Source: JAVVUQ01 sp036653075 (GTDB lineage Bacteria > Bacillota > Clostridia > Christensenellales > CAG-314). From it: a DNA stretch of 21,076 nt. The notes under the pieces were generated by a model that saw only the letters and a program-made list of their open reading frames with translations, ran no database searches and was not told where the DNA came from. The position numbers were made by a program, and so were the translations under genes. The DNA lies in contig JAVVUQ010000021.1 in assembly GCA_036653075.1 (NCBI GenBank), forward strand, positions 1 to 21,076, given 5' to 3'. The number at the start of each line of letters is the position of its first letter. The first letter of the stretch is position 1. This document shows positions 1-7,755 of the stretch, one piece after another.

Positions 1-279
1 ACCTTTTTGGATATTTTTTTCATCAGCGCTACCATTTATTAAAAGGACTGTATATTCTTCACTTTGAAATATAAAATATTTTGGAGCGACATCATTGCCC
101 TCAAGGTTTAATTTGTCCAATAATGATGAGTAATTGTTTTTAGCATCAGATATAGCTGCCTTAGCATTAGCTTTTTCAATACTTCCTGTTACGCTTGGAA
201 TAATAACGGCAGCAAGTATTCCAATAATTACGATAACTACCATTAACTCAACGAGCGTAAATCCTTTTTTATTTTTCAT
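1..279 (-). CDS. Type IV pilin-like / pseudopilin protein, N-terminal part (runs off the left edge)
   Basis: Ninety-three codons are visible and the C-terminus lies outside the window. The N-terminus, MKNKKGFTLVELMVVIVIIG, is the class III signal of type IV pilins and pseudopilins. A short basic leader ends in Gly6, prepilin peptidase would cut before Phe7, Glu11 is the conserved fifth mature residue, and a hydrophobic helix (about residues 7-27) anchors the subunit and packs the filament core. The following region (IEKANAKAAISDAKNNYSSL) is a typical amphipathic continuation of the pilin alpha-1 helix. The product would be a filament subunit or pseudopilin for twitching, adhesion or DNA uptake; which one cannot be decided from this fragment. 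The start is supported by GGAGG 9 bases upstream. No prepilin peptidase or pilus ATPase is visible, so it may be an isolated pilin gene or the first gene of an operon continuing to the left. Confidence 0.88.
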   Translation of the reverse strand, partial: MKNKKGFTLVELMVVIVIIGILAAVIIPSVTGSIEKANAKAAISDAKNNYSSLLDKLNLEGNDVAPKYFIFQSEEYTVLLINGSADEKNIQKG

Positions 280-321
280 TCCTTAATTCCTCCGTTTTTT
301 TTAAGTCGAAATAGTGTGGAG

Positions 322-350
322 TAGTATTTATTTGAATGAAAACTTGTCAA
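322..350 (-). promoter_or_regulatory. Candidate sigma-A promoter for the pilin-like gene
   Basis: Read on the minus strand, TTGACA (345-350) is followed after 17 bp by ATACTA (322-327). The -35 matches the consensus but the -10 is weak. It lies about 43 bases upstream of the pilin start codon, which leaves room for a short leader with the GGAGG site. Confidence 0.4.
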
Positions 351-726
351 TGTCTGAGCTTGGTGAGCAATAATATTTTTATCTAATCTTGTCATATGTA
401 TTTGATAAATCATAAAATTCCAAAACAAACTAATTGCAAAGTTTTAAACAATAAAAAAGTCATAATTTTCTTAGGCTGCGTGACATTTAAACGTATATAA
501 ACCACAACTATTAATGCAATATTATTTTATCATAATTTTTATTCAATGTAAAGCAATTTTTGCATAATAAGCTTAATCTATTTGTGAAATTCGGAATAAT
601 GTTGCGAAAAGCGGAAATTTCTTCAATGTTTAATGAATTTAACATAAAAAATATTGTTTTACTTGTCAGATTTAAAATTGTTATTGTAATGTAAATATAT
701 TGCAAAAAGCTTTATATATCAATATT

Positions 727-855
727 AAAGATTGTTATATTGATTTTAAACACATTATAGTTGTTTTAAAGATTGCTATATTAATTTTAAGTGCTATTAT
801 AGTTATTTCAAATACTGTTATATTAATTTTAAATACTATTATGATTACTCTAAAG
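727..855. repeat. Degenerate tandem repeat, about 41 bp unit (two 20-21 bp half units)
   Basis: Three consecutive units begin at 727, 768 and 809 (41, 41 and 43 bp), with the start of a fourth at 852. Each unit follows the pattern AAAGATTGCTATATTAATTT then a related half such as TAAGTGCTATTATAGTTATT. The half units resemble each other, most clearly in unit three, where both halves begin AAATACT. The basic period is therefore about 20-21 bp, close to two helical turns. No coding potential is visible. Confidence 0.7.
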
Positions 856-933
856 CAATATTTAATTAGAATATAATACTCTATTTGAATTATGGCAAAA
901 AATTTAAATTCAATTTCCTTACGATAAAATATT

Positions 934-1053
934 GAAGTAATAATAAATAAATTCTATAAAAATTGAAGTAATAATAAAGAAATATCGAAGTAATAATAAA
1001 GAAATATCGATGAAATATTGAAGTGATTATAAAAAAATGTCAATAAAATCATA
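934..1053. repeat. Degenerate direct repeats with GAAGTAATAATAAA core
   Basis: Four copies of a GAAGTAATAATAAA-type core begin at 934, 965, 987 and 1020 (spacings 31, 22 and 33 bp). The last copy is diverged (GAAGTGATTATAAA). They are followed by A-rich sequence and related endings such as GAAATATCG. The set differs in sequence from the repeat at 727-855. Confidence 0.6.
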
Positions 1054-1251
1054 GGCGTAAAATAACAAATTATTTCATTTTATACACATTTAAATTAATA
1101 TACATTTAACAATTGAGCAATGTGTCAAAATTTAAGCTTTTTATACCGCTTATTTACATCAATGAATTCGACCTATTAATAGTTCTCTTATTTTATCTAT
1201 AATTATTCATTGATAAATATGCAAAGCCTCTATTAGGCGTATTTATGAGGT

Positions 1252-1324
1252 ATATCCACACCTTATCCACTGTTTATCCCCAATATTTCCCGACTTATCC
1301 ACAAATGTTATCCACTTATACACA
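1252..1324 (+). promoter_or_regulatory. DnaA-box array: six boxes in 73 bp, all in one direction
   Basis: One perfect box, TTATCCACA (1295-1303), is surrounded by five boxes with a single mismatch: ATATCCACA (1252-1260), TTATCCACT (1263-1271), TTATCCCCA (1274-1282), TTATCCACT (1308-1316) and TTATACACA (1316-1324). The intervals between box starts are 11, 11, 21, 13 and 8 bp, so most sit roughly on one face of the helix. The array is flanked on the left by AT-rich tandem repeats and on the right by very AT-rich DNA with a 30-base palindrome. This is the architecture of a DnaA assembly site: a replication origin or a DnaA-titration/regulatory cluster. Against oriC, neither dnaA nor dnaN is visible and every complete gene from 1371 to 18008 would be read head-on to a fork leaving to the right. 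Confidence 0.75.
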
Positions 1325-1342
1325 ACTATATGAATAAATATA

Positions 1343-1372
1343 AATACCTATGTATATTTATACATAGGTATT
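1343..1372 (-). terminator. Perfect hairpin at the end of the P-loop kinase gene
   Basis: The 14-bp arms AATACCTATGTATA (1343-1356) and TATACATAGGTATT (1359-1372) are perfectly complementary, with only two bases between them. The hairpin overlaps the TAA stop codon (1371-1373) of the minus-strand gene. What follows in the transcript is A/U-rich but not a clean U run, so terminator function is an inference. The palindrome may instead belong to the DnaA-box region beside it. Confidence 0.5.
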
Positions 1373-1919
1373 ATTTGTCAATTTCTAATAAAAACGATTG
1401 AATTTCTTTACGAGAGTGGAGGGTAATTTGAATTATATCGGGGTGTTTGTCAAGTAATTTTAAAATTTTTGGTTTGGAATCTTTTTTGAAGTTATAGACC
1501 CATTTTATAAAGCTAAAGTCGAATCGTTCAAGACAGCCGTTGCCCATATCAAAGCGTTGTTTGCCTTTATATTTAAATACTCGTTTAAGCACGCTGATAA
1601 GGCAAGTAGAGCGAGGCAAGTCTAAAAAAATAACGCTATCTGCTCGTTGCAGACGTAATTCCATTGTATTTCTATAATTGCCGTCTATAATCCATTCATC
1701 TTTTGCGGCGGCGGAGGCAATAAACGATTCCCAATCAGATTTGTCCGATTCTTGCCAGTCGGGTTTCCAATAATATTTATCTAAGTGTATGGCGTTTATG
1801 CCAACAATTTTTGATAATGTTACGCTCATAGTTGTTTTTCCGCTACCTGCGCAGCCTATTATCATTATTCGTTTGCCCAACAAAGATTTTGTATAGTGGT
1901 TATGTTGTTGTGGTTGCAT
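1371..1919 (-). CDS. P-loop kinase/ATPase, FlaR-like (adenylate kinase-like, 'topology modulation protein' family)
   Basis: This 182-residue protein has a Walker A loop GCAGSGKTT at residues 22-30. Near residue 46 comes the family hallmark LDKYYWKPDW, then WIIDGNYRNT, a LxRADxVIFLDLPR segment that serves as Walker B, and a basic C-terminal half. This is the layout of small adenylate-kinase-like P-loop proteins often annotated 'DNA topology modulation protein FlaR'. The true substrate of the family is not well established. The start at 1919 is supported by AAAGGAA 7 bases upstream, although it adds about 15 residues before the usual start of the fold. It lies 33 bases after whiA and is probably the last gene of the same transcript. 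The stop codon overlaps a perfect hairpin. Confidence 0.8.
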   Translation of the reverse strand: MQPQQHNHYTKSLLGKRIMIIGCAGSGKTTMSVTLSKIVGINAIHLDKYYWKPDWQESDKSDWESFIASAAAKDEWIIDGNYRNTMELRLQRADSVIFLDLPRSTCLISVLKRVFKYKGKQRFDMGNGCLERFDFSFIKWVYNFKKDSKPKILKLLDKHPDIIQITLHSRKEIQSFLLEIDK

Positions 1920-1952
1920 TATAATTCCTTTATTGTAGTGATGTAAGTAGTG

Positions 1953-2888
1953 TTACGTATTGTCGTTATGTTCGCCGCCTAATTTAATTAAGGCTCGTAG
2001 GCGGTGATTTACGCCGCTTTTTGTTACGTTGCGGTGTAAGTTGGTTAATTCTTCTAAGTTTGCGGAGGGGTTGGCTTTGCGTAATCTTGCGGTTTCTTGT
2101 AATGCTTCGCTTAAGTTTTGCAATCCGATTGTTTGGTTGATGTTATCTATCGCTGTGATTTGTTTGGCTGCGGCGTTTATGCTTTTGTCTATGTTTGCTG
2201 TTATGCAATTGCTTGTTCTATTTGCCTCCGCGCGTATGCTGCGCGCAGCGATTGAATTTTGCATTGCCATTACGGCTTTGCTTGCGCCATAAAAGGCTAA
2301 CAAGTCGCTTATGCTTTCGCTATCTTTAAAGTAAACCAACTGTTTATCTTTTCGATAGGATAGTTTTGCGTCAAATCCGTAGTCGGCAAATAAATTGACT
2401 GTATCTAAAGCTAACTCTAATGTTACAAGGGATAATTCCATATGATAGCCGCCTTTAACTTCGTCGCTTAGTTCGGTTATTGGTATGCGTACCATTCCGC
2501 TACCTAAAAACAGCGCTGTTAGGTAACTTTTAGCGCAACATTCTTTTTCTGTAAAGGTATTTATTATTCCATCGATAAGTTCTATTTCTTTTCCTGTTTT
2601 GATTATACCGCAATCAGATAGAAGTTGGCGGCAATTATATATTCTTAAAGTTATATTCTGTGTATTTATAGTTTTTTCTATCTTTAATTTATATAATTCC
2701 ACTATGTATTTTTCCGCTAACTGCGCCAATTCTGTTATTCTAAAGTGTAATATCAGTCCAAATCCATTTTGGTCGAGGCTTAATTCGCCTAATGTGCGTA
2801 TAAATGCGGAAATAACCGCTTTTTTACAGCAGGGCGGTAATTTCATTGTATTTATTATTTCTTCTTTTACACTTTGATTGAAGGTCAT
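1953..2888 (-). CDS. whiA: DNA-binding protein WhiA
   Basis: The protein matches WhiA, the Gram-positive regulator with an N-terminal LAGLIDADG-like fold and a C-terminal helix-turn-helix. The opening TFNQSVKEEI, the cysteine pair in LPPCCKKA, YLTALFLGSGMV in mid-protein, SISDLLAFYGASKAVMAMQ, and the C-terminal helix-turn-helix around ANLEELTNLHRNVTKSGVNH are all characteristic. In Streptomyces it controls sporulation genes and in Bacillus it influences division and chromosome segregation. I place the start at the second ATG (2888, 311 residues) because GGAG lies 7 bases before it. That GGAG overlaps an upstream in-frame ATG at 2900, which lacks its own site. The gene follows the topoisomerase A subunit by 24 bases, not the usual rapZ-yvcK pair, so it is probably co-transcribed with the topoisomerase. 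Confidence 0.93.
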   Translation of the reverse strand: MTFNQSVKEEIINTMKLPPCCKKAVISAFIRTLGELSLDQNGFGLILHFRITELAQLAEKYIVELYKLKIEKTINTQNITLRIYNCRQLLSDCGIIKTGKEIELIDGIINTFTEKECCAKSYLTALFLGSGMVRIPITELSDEVKGGYHMELSLVTLELALDTVNLFADYGFDAKLSYRKDKQLVYFKDSESISDLLAFYGASKAVMAMQNSIAARSIRAEANRTSNCITANIDKSINAAAKQITAIDNINQTIGLQNLSEALQETARLRKANPSANLEELTNLHRNVTKSGVNHRLRALIKLGGEHNDNT

Positions 2889-2912
2889 TGCGCGCTCCAT
2901 TTATCAATATTT

Positions 2913-5348
2913 TCAATTGAAAATAGTATAAACTTTTATTTCGTTACCTTTCATTAAAGGTTTACCTTTGTGTTGTCGAGATTGTATCGATAATTCTTCA
3001 GTAGAAAATACTTGCGTTATAGTTGTAGAGTTGTCGCAAAGGGCTATGTTATATGGTTTTGTTACATAGTTTGCATAGCTTAAAGCTGTGCCATTTACGC
3101 CAAATTCGATTATCTTAACTCCTTTTCTTCGACGTTGAGATATTTCAAAATCGCAGCATAAAACTCGTTTTGCGTGTCCTTTATCTGTAACAAGCGCAAT
3201 TTCGCCTTCTTCTGTTATTATACCGCCAAAAATAACACTATCAATATCGGCAATCAACATTCCCGCTACGCCGCCTGCAATTCTGCCTTGAGTAGGAATA
3301 TCGTTAATATCTATATTTAAACACATTCCAAGTTGTGTAACAAGCATTATAGAAGCGTTTTCTTTGCATAAATCTACCGCTATTACGTTATCTTCATATT
3401 TTAGTTTCATAACAGTATAAAACTGTGTTTTGGATAGTATACATTCAGAAAAATTACTACGCTTAATCATTCCGCTTTTTGTTATAAAAATGCAGTCCGT
3501 TTGTAAAACTTCGTCAAACGAATACATAGCGACTACCTGTTCGTTTTCTGACATTTCGGGAAACATATCCTTAATGAATGTTCCTTTATCTCTATATTTA
3601 CACTCCGCAATTGTTTGAACGTCTACTTTAAAAGCGTTGCCGTTGCTTGTAAAACCTATAAGGGTGTCTATTGTGGTTGAATTAACTGTATTAATAAAAT
3701 ATTCCGATATAGAGCTATTGGCATTTATTTCCCGATTGGATAAATTATAGTTTTTTTGCGGTATTTTTTTTATATAACCATCGGCTGTTTGCGCTATAAT
3801 ATAATTTTCTACAAGGGGCGTATCGTCGTCGCTAACAATTTTAATTTCATCAGCGTTACTGACAATCACGCTTCGTCTTGCTACTCGGTGATTCTTTTTT
3901 ATTGTTAATAATTCTGTTTTAATCACGTCGGTAAGTAATTGCTTATCCTTTAATATTGCTGTCAAACGAGCCATTAATTCTCGTAACTGCTTTTGTTCTT
4001 CTATTAATTTGTCTACTTCTAATTTGTTTAGCCTAACTAATCGTAAATCTAATATTGCTTGCGCTTGCGCATCGCTTAAATTAAATCTTACTTTAAGTTT
4101 TGCTTTTGCATCTGCTGCGCCATTAGCTGATTTTATTATTGCGATTACTTCGTCTATATTTTTTACCGCTATTACTAAACCGCTTAAAATATGGTCACGC
4201 TCTTTCGCTTCGTTTAAATCGTACGCTGTCCTATTCGTAACTACTTTTTCTTGATATTGCGTATAATATTTTATTACGTCAAGTAGTCCCATTTGCATCG
4301 GCTTTGCATCGGCAATCGCCACCATATTCATTGAAAAACCTATCTCTAAATTAGTGCTTTTATATAATAGTTGCAATACTATGTCAACATCGGCATCTTT
4401 TTTTAGTCGCACAACTGCGCGCATTCCGTCTTTGTCTGATTCATCTACTATTTCTGAGATACACGACAACTGCTCTTTATACTTTTCTCTAACATCTAAT
4501 ACTTGCTTTAACCATTCAGATTTGTTTACTTGATAGGGCAATTGCGTTACAACAATATTCTTTTTATCATTTTTGTCCTTTTCAATTGTTACTTTTCCAC
4601 GTAATATAAATTTCCCCTTGCCCGTTTCATATAAATTCATTAAATCATCAGTAATTATGTAAGCGCCTGTTGGGAAATCAGGCCCTTTTATTATTTTAAG
4701 CAGCTCTTTTAAAGTGAGTTTGCGATTGTCTATATACGCTACTACTCCGTCTATTACTTCGGCAAAATTATGCGGTGGTATGTTTGTGGCAAGTCCTACC
4801 GCTATTCCACTTGCTCCGTTTACAAGCAAATTTGGATATCGCCCAGGTAACATCTCAGGCTCTTTTCTGCTATCATCATAATTACGACAAAATGGTACCG
4901 CTCCTTTGTCTATATCTGCAAGCAACTCTAACGCAAGCGGCGTAAGCTTAGCTTCTGTATACCTCATCGCTGCGGCGCTATCTCCATCAATACTACCAAA
5001 ATTACCCTGTCCGTCTATTAGTGGCATACATAAACTGAAACCTTGAGCCATTCTTACCATCGCTTGATATATCGAACTGTCTCCGTGCGGATGATACTTA
5101 CCCATACAATCGCCGACTATTCGCGCGCTTTTAAGATATGGCTTATCTGGAGTTACGCCCATTTCGTACATTGCGTACAATATCCGCCTTTGCACTGGCT
5201 TAAGTCCATCTTCAACTCGAGGTAACGCTCTATCCATTATTACGTGCTCGGCATAGGGCATCATAGAATCGTGCATTACTTGCTCCATATCTTTTAATAT
5301 TAGGTTTGTTCCGTCCGTTTGCTTACCTACTTTTTCAGTCTTTACCAT
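2913..5348 (-). CDS. parC: Type IIA DNA topoisomerase subunit A (ParC-like; GyrA/ParC family)
   Basis: This is the 811-residue breakage-reunion subunit. It opens with MPYAEHVIMDRALPRVEDGL, contains the winged-helix CAP segment HPHGDSSIYQ, and has the catalytic tyrosine at Tyr130 in AAMRYTEAK. The coiled-coil gate (LSDAQAQAILDLRLVRLNKL) follows. The C-terminal beta-pinwheel shows about six blade motifs of the type 'TxxGxxKxxxxxxF'. The canonical gyrase GyrA-box (QRRGGKG) is not at its usual place after blade 1; only QRRRKG occurs near the C-terminus. That, with RALPRVEDGLKPVQRR and the IDKG/NYDDS region, makes me favour topoisomerase IV over gyrase, without certainty. The residue equivalent to E. 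coli GyrA Asp87 / ParC Glu84 is Gln95. The start is supported by GATGGAG upstream. It follows the B subunit by 223 bases. Confidence 0.9.
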   Translation of the reverse strand: MVKTEKVGKQTDGTNLILKDMEQVMHDSMMPYAEHVIMDRALPRVEDGLKPVQRRILYAMYEMGVTPDKPYLKSARIVGDCMGKYHPHGDSSIYQAMVRMAQGFSLCMPLIDGQGNFGSIDGDSAAAMRYTEAKLTPLALELLADIDKGAVPFCRNYDDSRKEPEMLPGRYPNLLVNGASGIAVGLATNIPPHNFAEVIDGVVAYIDNRKLTLKELLKIIKGPDFPTGAYIITDDLMNLYETGKGKFILRGKVTIEKDKNDKKNIVVTQLPYQVNKSEWLKQVLDVREKYKEQLSCISEIVDESDKDGMRAVVRLKKDADVDIVLQLLYKSTNLEIGFSMNMVAIADAKPMQMGLLDVIKYYTQYQEKVVTNRTAYDLNEAKERDHILSGLVIAVKNIDEVIAIIKSANGAADAKAKLKVRFNLSDAQAQAILDLRLVRLNKLEVDKLIEEQKQLRELMARLTAILKDKQLLTDVIKTELLTIKKNHRVARRSVIVSNADEIKIVSDDDTPLVENYIIAQTADGYIKKIPQKNYNLSNREINANSSISEYFINTVNSTTIDTLIGFTSNGNAFKVDVQTIAECKYRDKGTFIKDMFPEMSENEQVVAMYSFDEVLQTDCIFITKSGMIKRSNFSECILSKTQFYTVMKLKYEDNVIAVDLCKENASIMLVTQLGMCLNIDINDIPTQGRIAGGVAGMLIADIDSVIFGGIITEEGEIALVTDKGHAKRVLCCDFEISQRRRKGVKIIEFGVNGTALSYANYVTKPYNIALCDNSTTITQVFSTEELSIQSRQHKGKPLMKGNEIKVYTIFN

Positions 5349-5571
5349 AATTTCTCCATCTCGATAGATAATAATATACCGCTTTTGCCACTATATAAAC
5401 TAAAGACAACATCGCTGCGCTTTTAACTAAAATGTATATATTTTATTTCTTTGCATCTGTTTTTTTCGTCGCAGCTATTTATTTTTATTTCGTTGAATTT
5501 TTAAGAATACAATAAAAAATGAGCGAGATAATGCAAAGTAAATACTTAAAAGTACAATTAAAGGATATGAA

Positions 5572-7521
5572 TTATTTAATATATTTTTCCAAAGTAGCAT
5601 CTTTATCTTTATTAAAGTCAGCGTGTAATATTATATAATCTTTTCTAACATCGGCGCTATCACCCATTAGTATTGTAGTGATTCGTTCGGCTGCAGCTGC
5701 ATCATCAAGCGTAACTTGCATAAGCGAGCGAGTTGCAGGATTTAAAGTAGTACTCCAAAGCTGCTCAGGATTCATTTCTCCTAACCCTTTATAGCGTTGC
5801 AAAGATGCGGTTTTTCCTACTTTTTCCATAGCCGAAGGCAATTCAATATCATCGTAACAATACAAAATCATATCCTTTTTAAATACTTTATATAACGGCG
5901 GCATTCCAATATATACGTGACCGTCAACAAGCAATTCTCGCATATAACGGAAAAAGAATGTCAATAGTATCGCGCGTATATGCGCTCCGTCTTGGTCAGC
6001 ATCGCTAAGTATTATTATTTTGTCATATTTAAGCAAACTAATATCAAAATTATCGCCTATCGATGTGCCAAGCGCAGTTATTATACTACGAATTTCATCA
6101 TTTTCTAAAATGGCTTTTAACCGCTTTTTTTCAGTGTTTAATGGTTTACCTTTAAGCGGCAATATAGCTTGAAATTTTCTATCTCTCGCTTGCTTTGCGC
6201 TTCCGCCTGCGCTATCGCCTTCAACAATATATAATTCATTTTTACTGTAATCTTTACCTGTGCAACTGCTTAATTTTCCAACTAAATTACTATTATCAAT
6301 GGAATTTTTTGCTCTTGTAATTTCCTTTGCAAGCGAAGCTTCTTTTCTTGCTTTACCAGCAATTAAAGCCTTTTTTAATATAATTTCACCAATTTTCTTT
6401 TTAATAGCGAAAAATTTCGTCAATCCTTCAGTAACTAACGATTCAACCGCTTGCTTAACTTCGGGATTACCTAATTTCGTCTTTGTTTGTCCTTCAAATT
6501 GAGCGTTTCTAAGCTTGACTGACAATACAGCCGTTAACCCTTCTCGATAATCTTCACCAATTAAGTTTTCTTCTTTCTCTTTAATTAGCTTTGCTGTTCT
6601 TGCAAAATCATTCAATACCTTTGTCAACGCTGATTTAAACCCCGTTTCGTGCGTGCCACCTTCATTAGTTGGAATATTATTTACATAAGAAAAGGTGTTT
6701 TCTGCATAAGTATCAGTGTATTCAAAAGCTAATTCTACCTTTATGTGCTGTTCAACATTTTCTGCTTCAATATATATCGGCGTTATAATCTTTTCTTTGT
6801 TTTCATCTAAATATGTTACATAATCAACTATTCCACCATTATATACAAAACTTTCTTTTTTATCAAAACGCTTATCTTCAAAATTAAAGGTGATTCCTTT
6901 ATTTAAAAAAGCAAGCTCTCTAAGCCTATTTTCTACCGTTTCTGTGTCAAACTCACATTCTAAAAATATACGCTTGTCAGGCATAAAGGTGATTTCTGAG
7001 CCTGTACGCTTTTCTTTGCAAGCTTCAACTATTAATTCGCCATCTACTTCGCCACTGTGAATTTTACCATTTTTGTCCGCATATGTATGGAATTTCATCG
7101 TGTATTTCTTTTTGTCTATAAATACTTGCGCAATAAGCCAATCACTCAATGCGTTCGTAACACTCGCTCCCACTCCGTGTAATCCACCTGACGTCTTGTA
7201 GTTTTCATTATTGAACTTTCCGCCTGCGTGCAACTGCGTAAATACTAATTGTATAGCAGGTACTTTGTGTATAGGATGTATTCCTATAGGTATTCCCCTT
7301 CCATTATCCGATACTTTTGCGCTTCCATCTGAATTTAACGTAATGTCAACTACTGAAGCATAACCATTAGCCGCTTCATCTACAGCGTTATCTACAATTT
7401 CCCACAGTATATGGTGTAGTCCCTTGCTCCCCGTTGTACCTATGTACATTCCCGGCCGAACCCTCACCCCTTCAAGCCCTTCTAATACTTCAATAGAACT
7501 TGCATCATATTGTTTTTCCAT
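5572..7521 (-). CDS. parE: Type IIA DNA topoisomerase subunit B (ParE-like; GyrB/ParE family)
   Basis: This is the 649-residue ATPase subunit. The GHKL domain begins EVLEGLEGVRVRPGMYIG and shows EIVDNAVDEA, DNGRGIPIGIHP and the ATP lid GGLHGVGASVTNALS. The transducer domain contains NNIPTNEGGTHETGF and REGLTAVLSVKL. The TOPRIM domain has EGDSAGGSAKQARDR, PLKGKPLN and the metal-binding DADQDGAHIR. The C-terminus carries QRYKGLGEMNPEQLW. At this length it lacks the long insertion of proteobacterial GyrB. KQARDR in the TOPRIM motif and the adjacent ParC-like subunit favour topoisomerase IV, but gyrase B cannot be excluded from sequence reading. TAAGGAAAAA precedes the ATG. A small hairpin (GGACG/CGTCC, 7533-7551) lies just upstream of the ribosome binding site. 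ATP-driven strand passage for decatenation or supercoil control is the expected role. Confidence 0.92.
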   Translation of the reverse strand: MEKQYDASSIEVLEGLEGVRVRPGMYIGTTGSKGLHHILWEIVDNAVDEAANGYASVVDITLNSDGSAKVSDNGRGIPIGIHPIHKVPAIQLVFTQLHAGGKFNNENYKTSGGLHGVGASVTNALSDWLIAQVFIDKKKYTMKFHTYADKNGKIHSGEVDGELIVEACKEKRTGSEITFMPDKRIFLECEFDTETVENRLRELAFLNKGITFNFEDKRFDKKESFVYNGGIVDYVTYLDENKEKIITPIYIEAENVEQHIKVELAFEYTDTYAENTFSYVNNIPTNEGGTHETGFKSALTKVLNDFARTAKLIKEKEENLIGEDYREGLTAVLSVKLRNAQFEGQTKTKLGNPEVKQAVESLVTEGLTKFFAIKKKIGEIILKKALIAGKARKEASLAKEITRAKNSIDNSNLVGKLSSCTGKDYSKNELYIVEGDSAGGSAKQARDRKFQAILPLKGKPLNTEKKRLKAILENDEIRSIITALGTSIGDNFDISLLKYDKIIILSDADQDGAHIRAILLTFFFRYMRELLVDGHVYIGMPPLYKVFKKDMILYCYDDIELPSAMEKVGKTASLQRYKGLGEMNPEQLWSTTLNPATRSLMQVTLDDAAAAERITTILMGDSADVRKDYIILHADFNKDKDATLEKYIK

Positions 7522-7617
7522 TTTTTCCTTACGGACGTTTATTTTTCGTCCCTTATTGCTTTAAAAATCTTTTTAAGCCTTTTAAAGTAATATTTTAATT
7601 TAACGTTAATTATATAT

Positions 7618-7678
7618 GTATTTGTTTTAATAATATAGGTATTGTTTTAATTATATAAGTTTTAGTTTTAATTATATA
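7618..7678. repeat. Three tandem 20-21 bp AT-rich repeats
   Basis: Units start at 7618, 7638 and 7658 and follow the pattern GTATTTGTTTTAATAATATA, GGTATTGTTTTAATTATATA, with a third of 21 bp. They lie about 100 bases upstream of the topoisomerase B start. The period is like that of the repeat at 727-855. Confidence 0.6.
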
Positions 7679-7696
7679 TTTTTTTAGCGCCATAAT

Positions 7697-7755
7697 ATCT
7701 CTAAAAAATTTACTTGTGATAGCGATAAAAACTAAACAGTAAAGTTTTTAGAGAT
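7697..7755. repeat. Long imperfect inverted repeat (18-bp arms) upstream of the topoisomerase operon
   Basis: The left arm ATCTCTAAAAAATTTACT (7697-7714) pairs with the right arm AGTAAAGTTTTTAGAGAT (7738-7755), with one mismatch and a 23-base loop. The right arm is part of the direct repeat element that recurs at 7843 and 7998. On either strand it could form a hairpin between the Na/Pi transporter and topoisomerase genes. Confidence 0.6.

Larger units (their letters stand above)
351..1251. other. Long AT-rich gene-free stretch
   Basis: About 900 bases lie here without a convincing gene. The only reading frame of note (511-705, minus, 64 codons) has low-complexity composition and no clear ribosome binding site, so I do not call it. 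The stretch holds two separate sets of degenerate short tandem repeats (727-855 and 934-1053) and is otherwise low-complexity A/T. It ends at the DnaA-box array. Confidence 0.6.

Noticed and set aside
511..705. A 64-codon minus-strand frame in the AT-rich left region
   Set aside because: No clear ribosome binding site, low-complexity composition and no recognisable motif; expected by chance in such DNA.
1252..1324. Definite chromosomal origin
   Set aside because: The box array is convincing, but dnaA and dnaN are absent and rightward genes would be head-on. I report it only as a DnaA-binding array.
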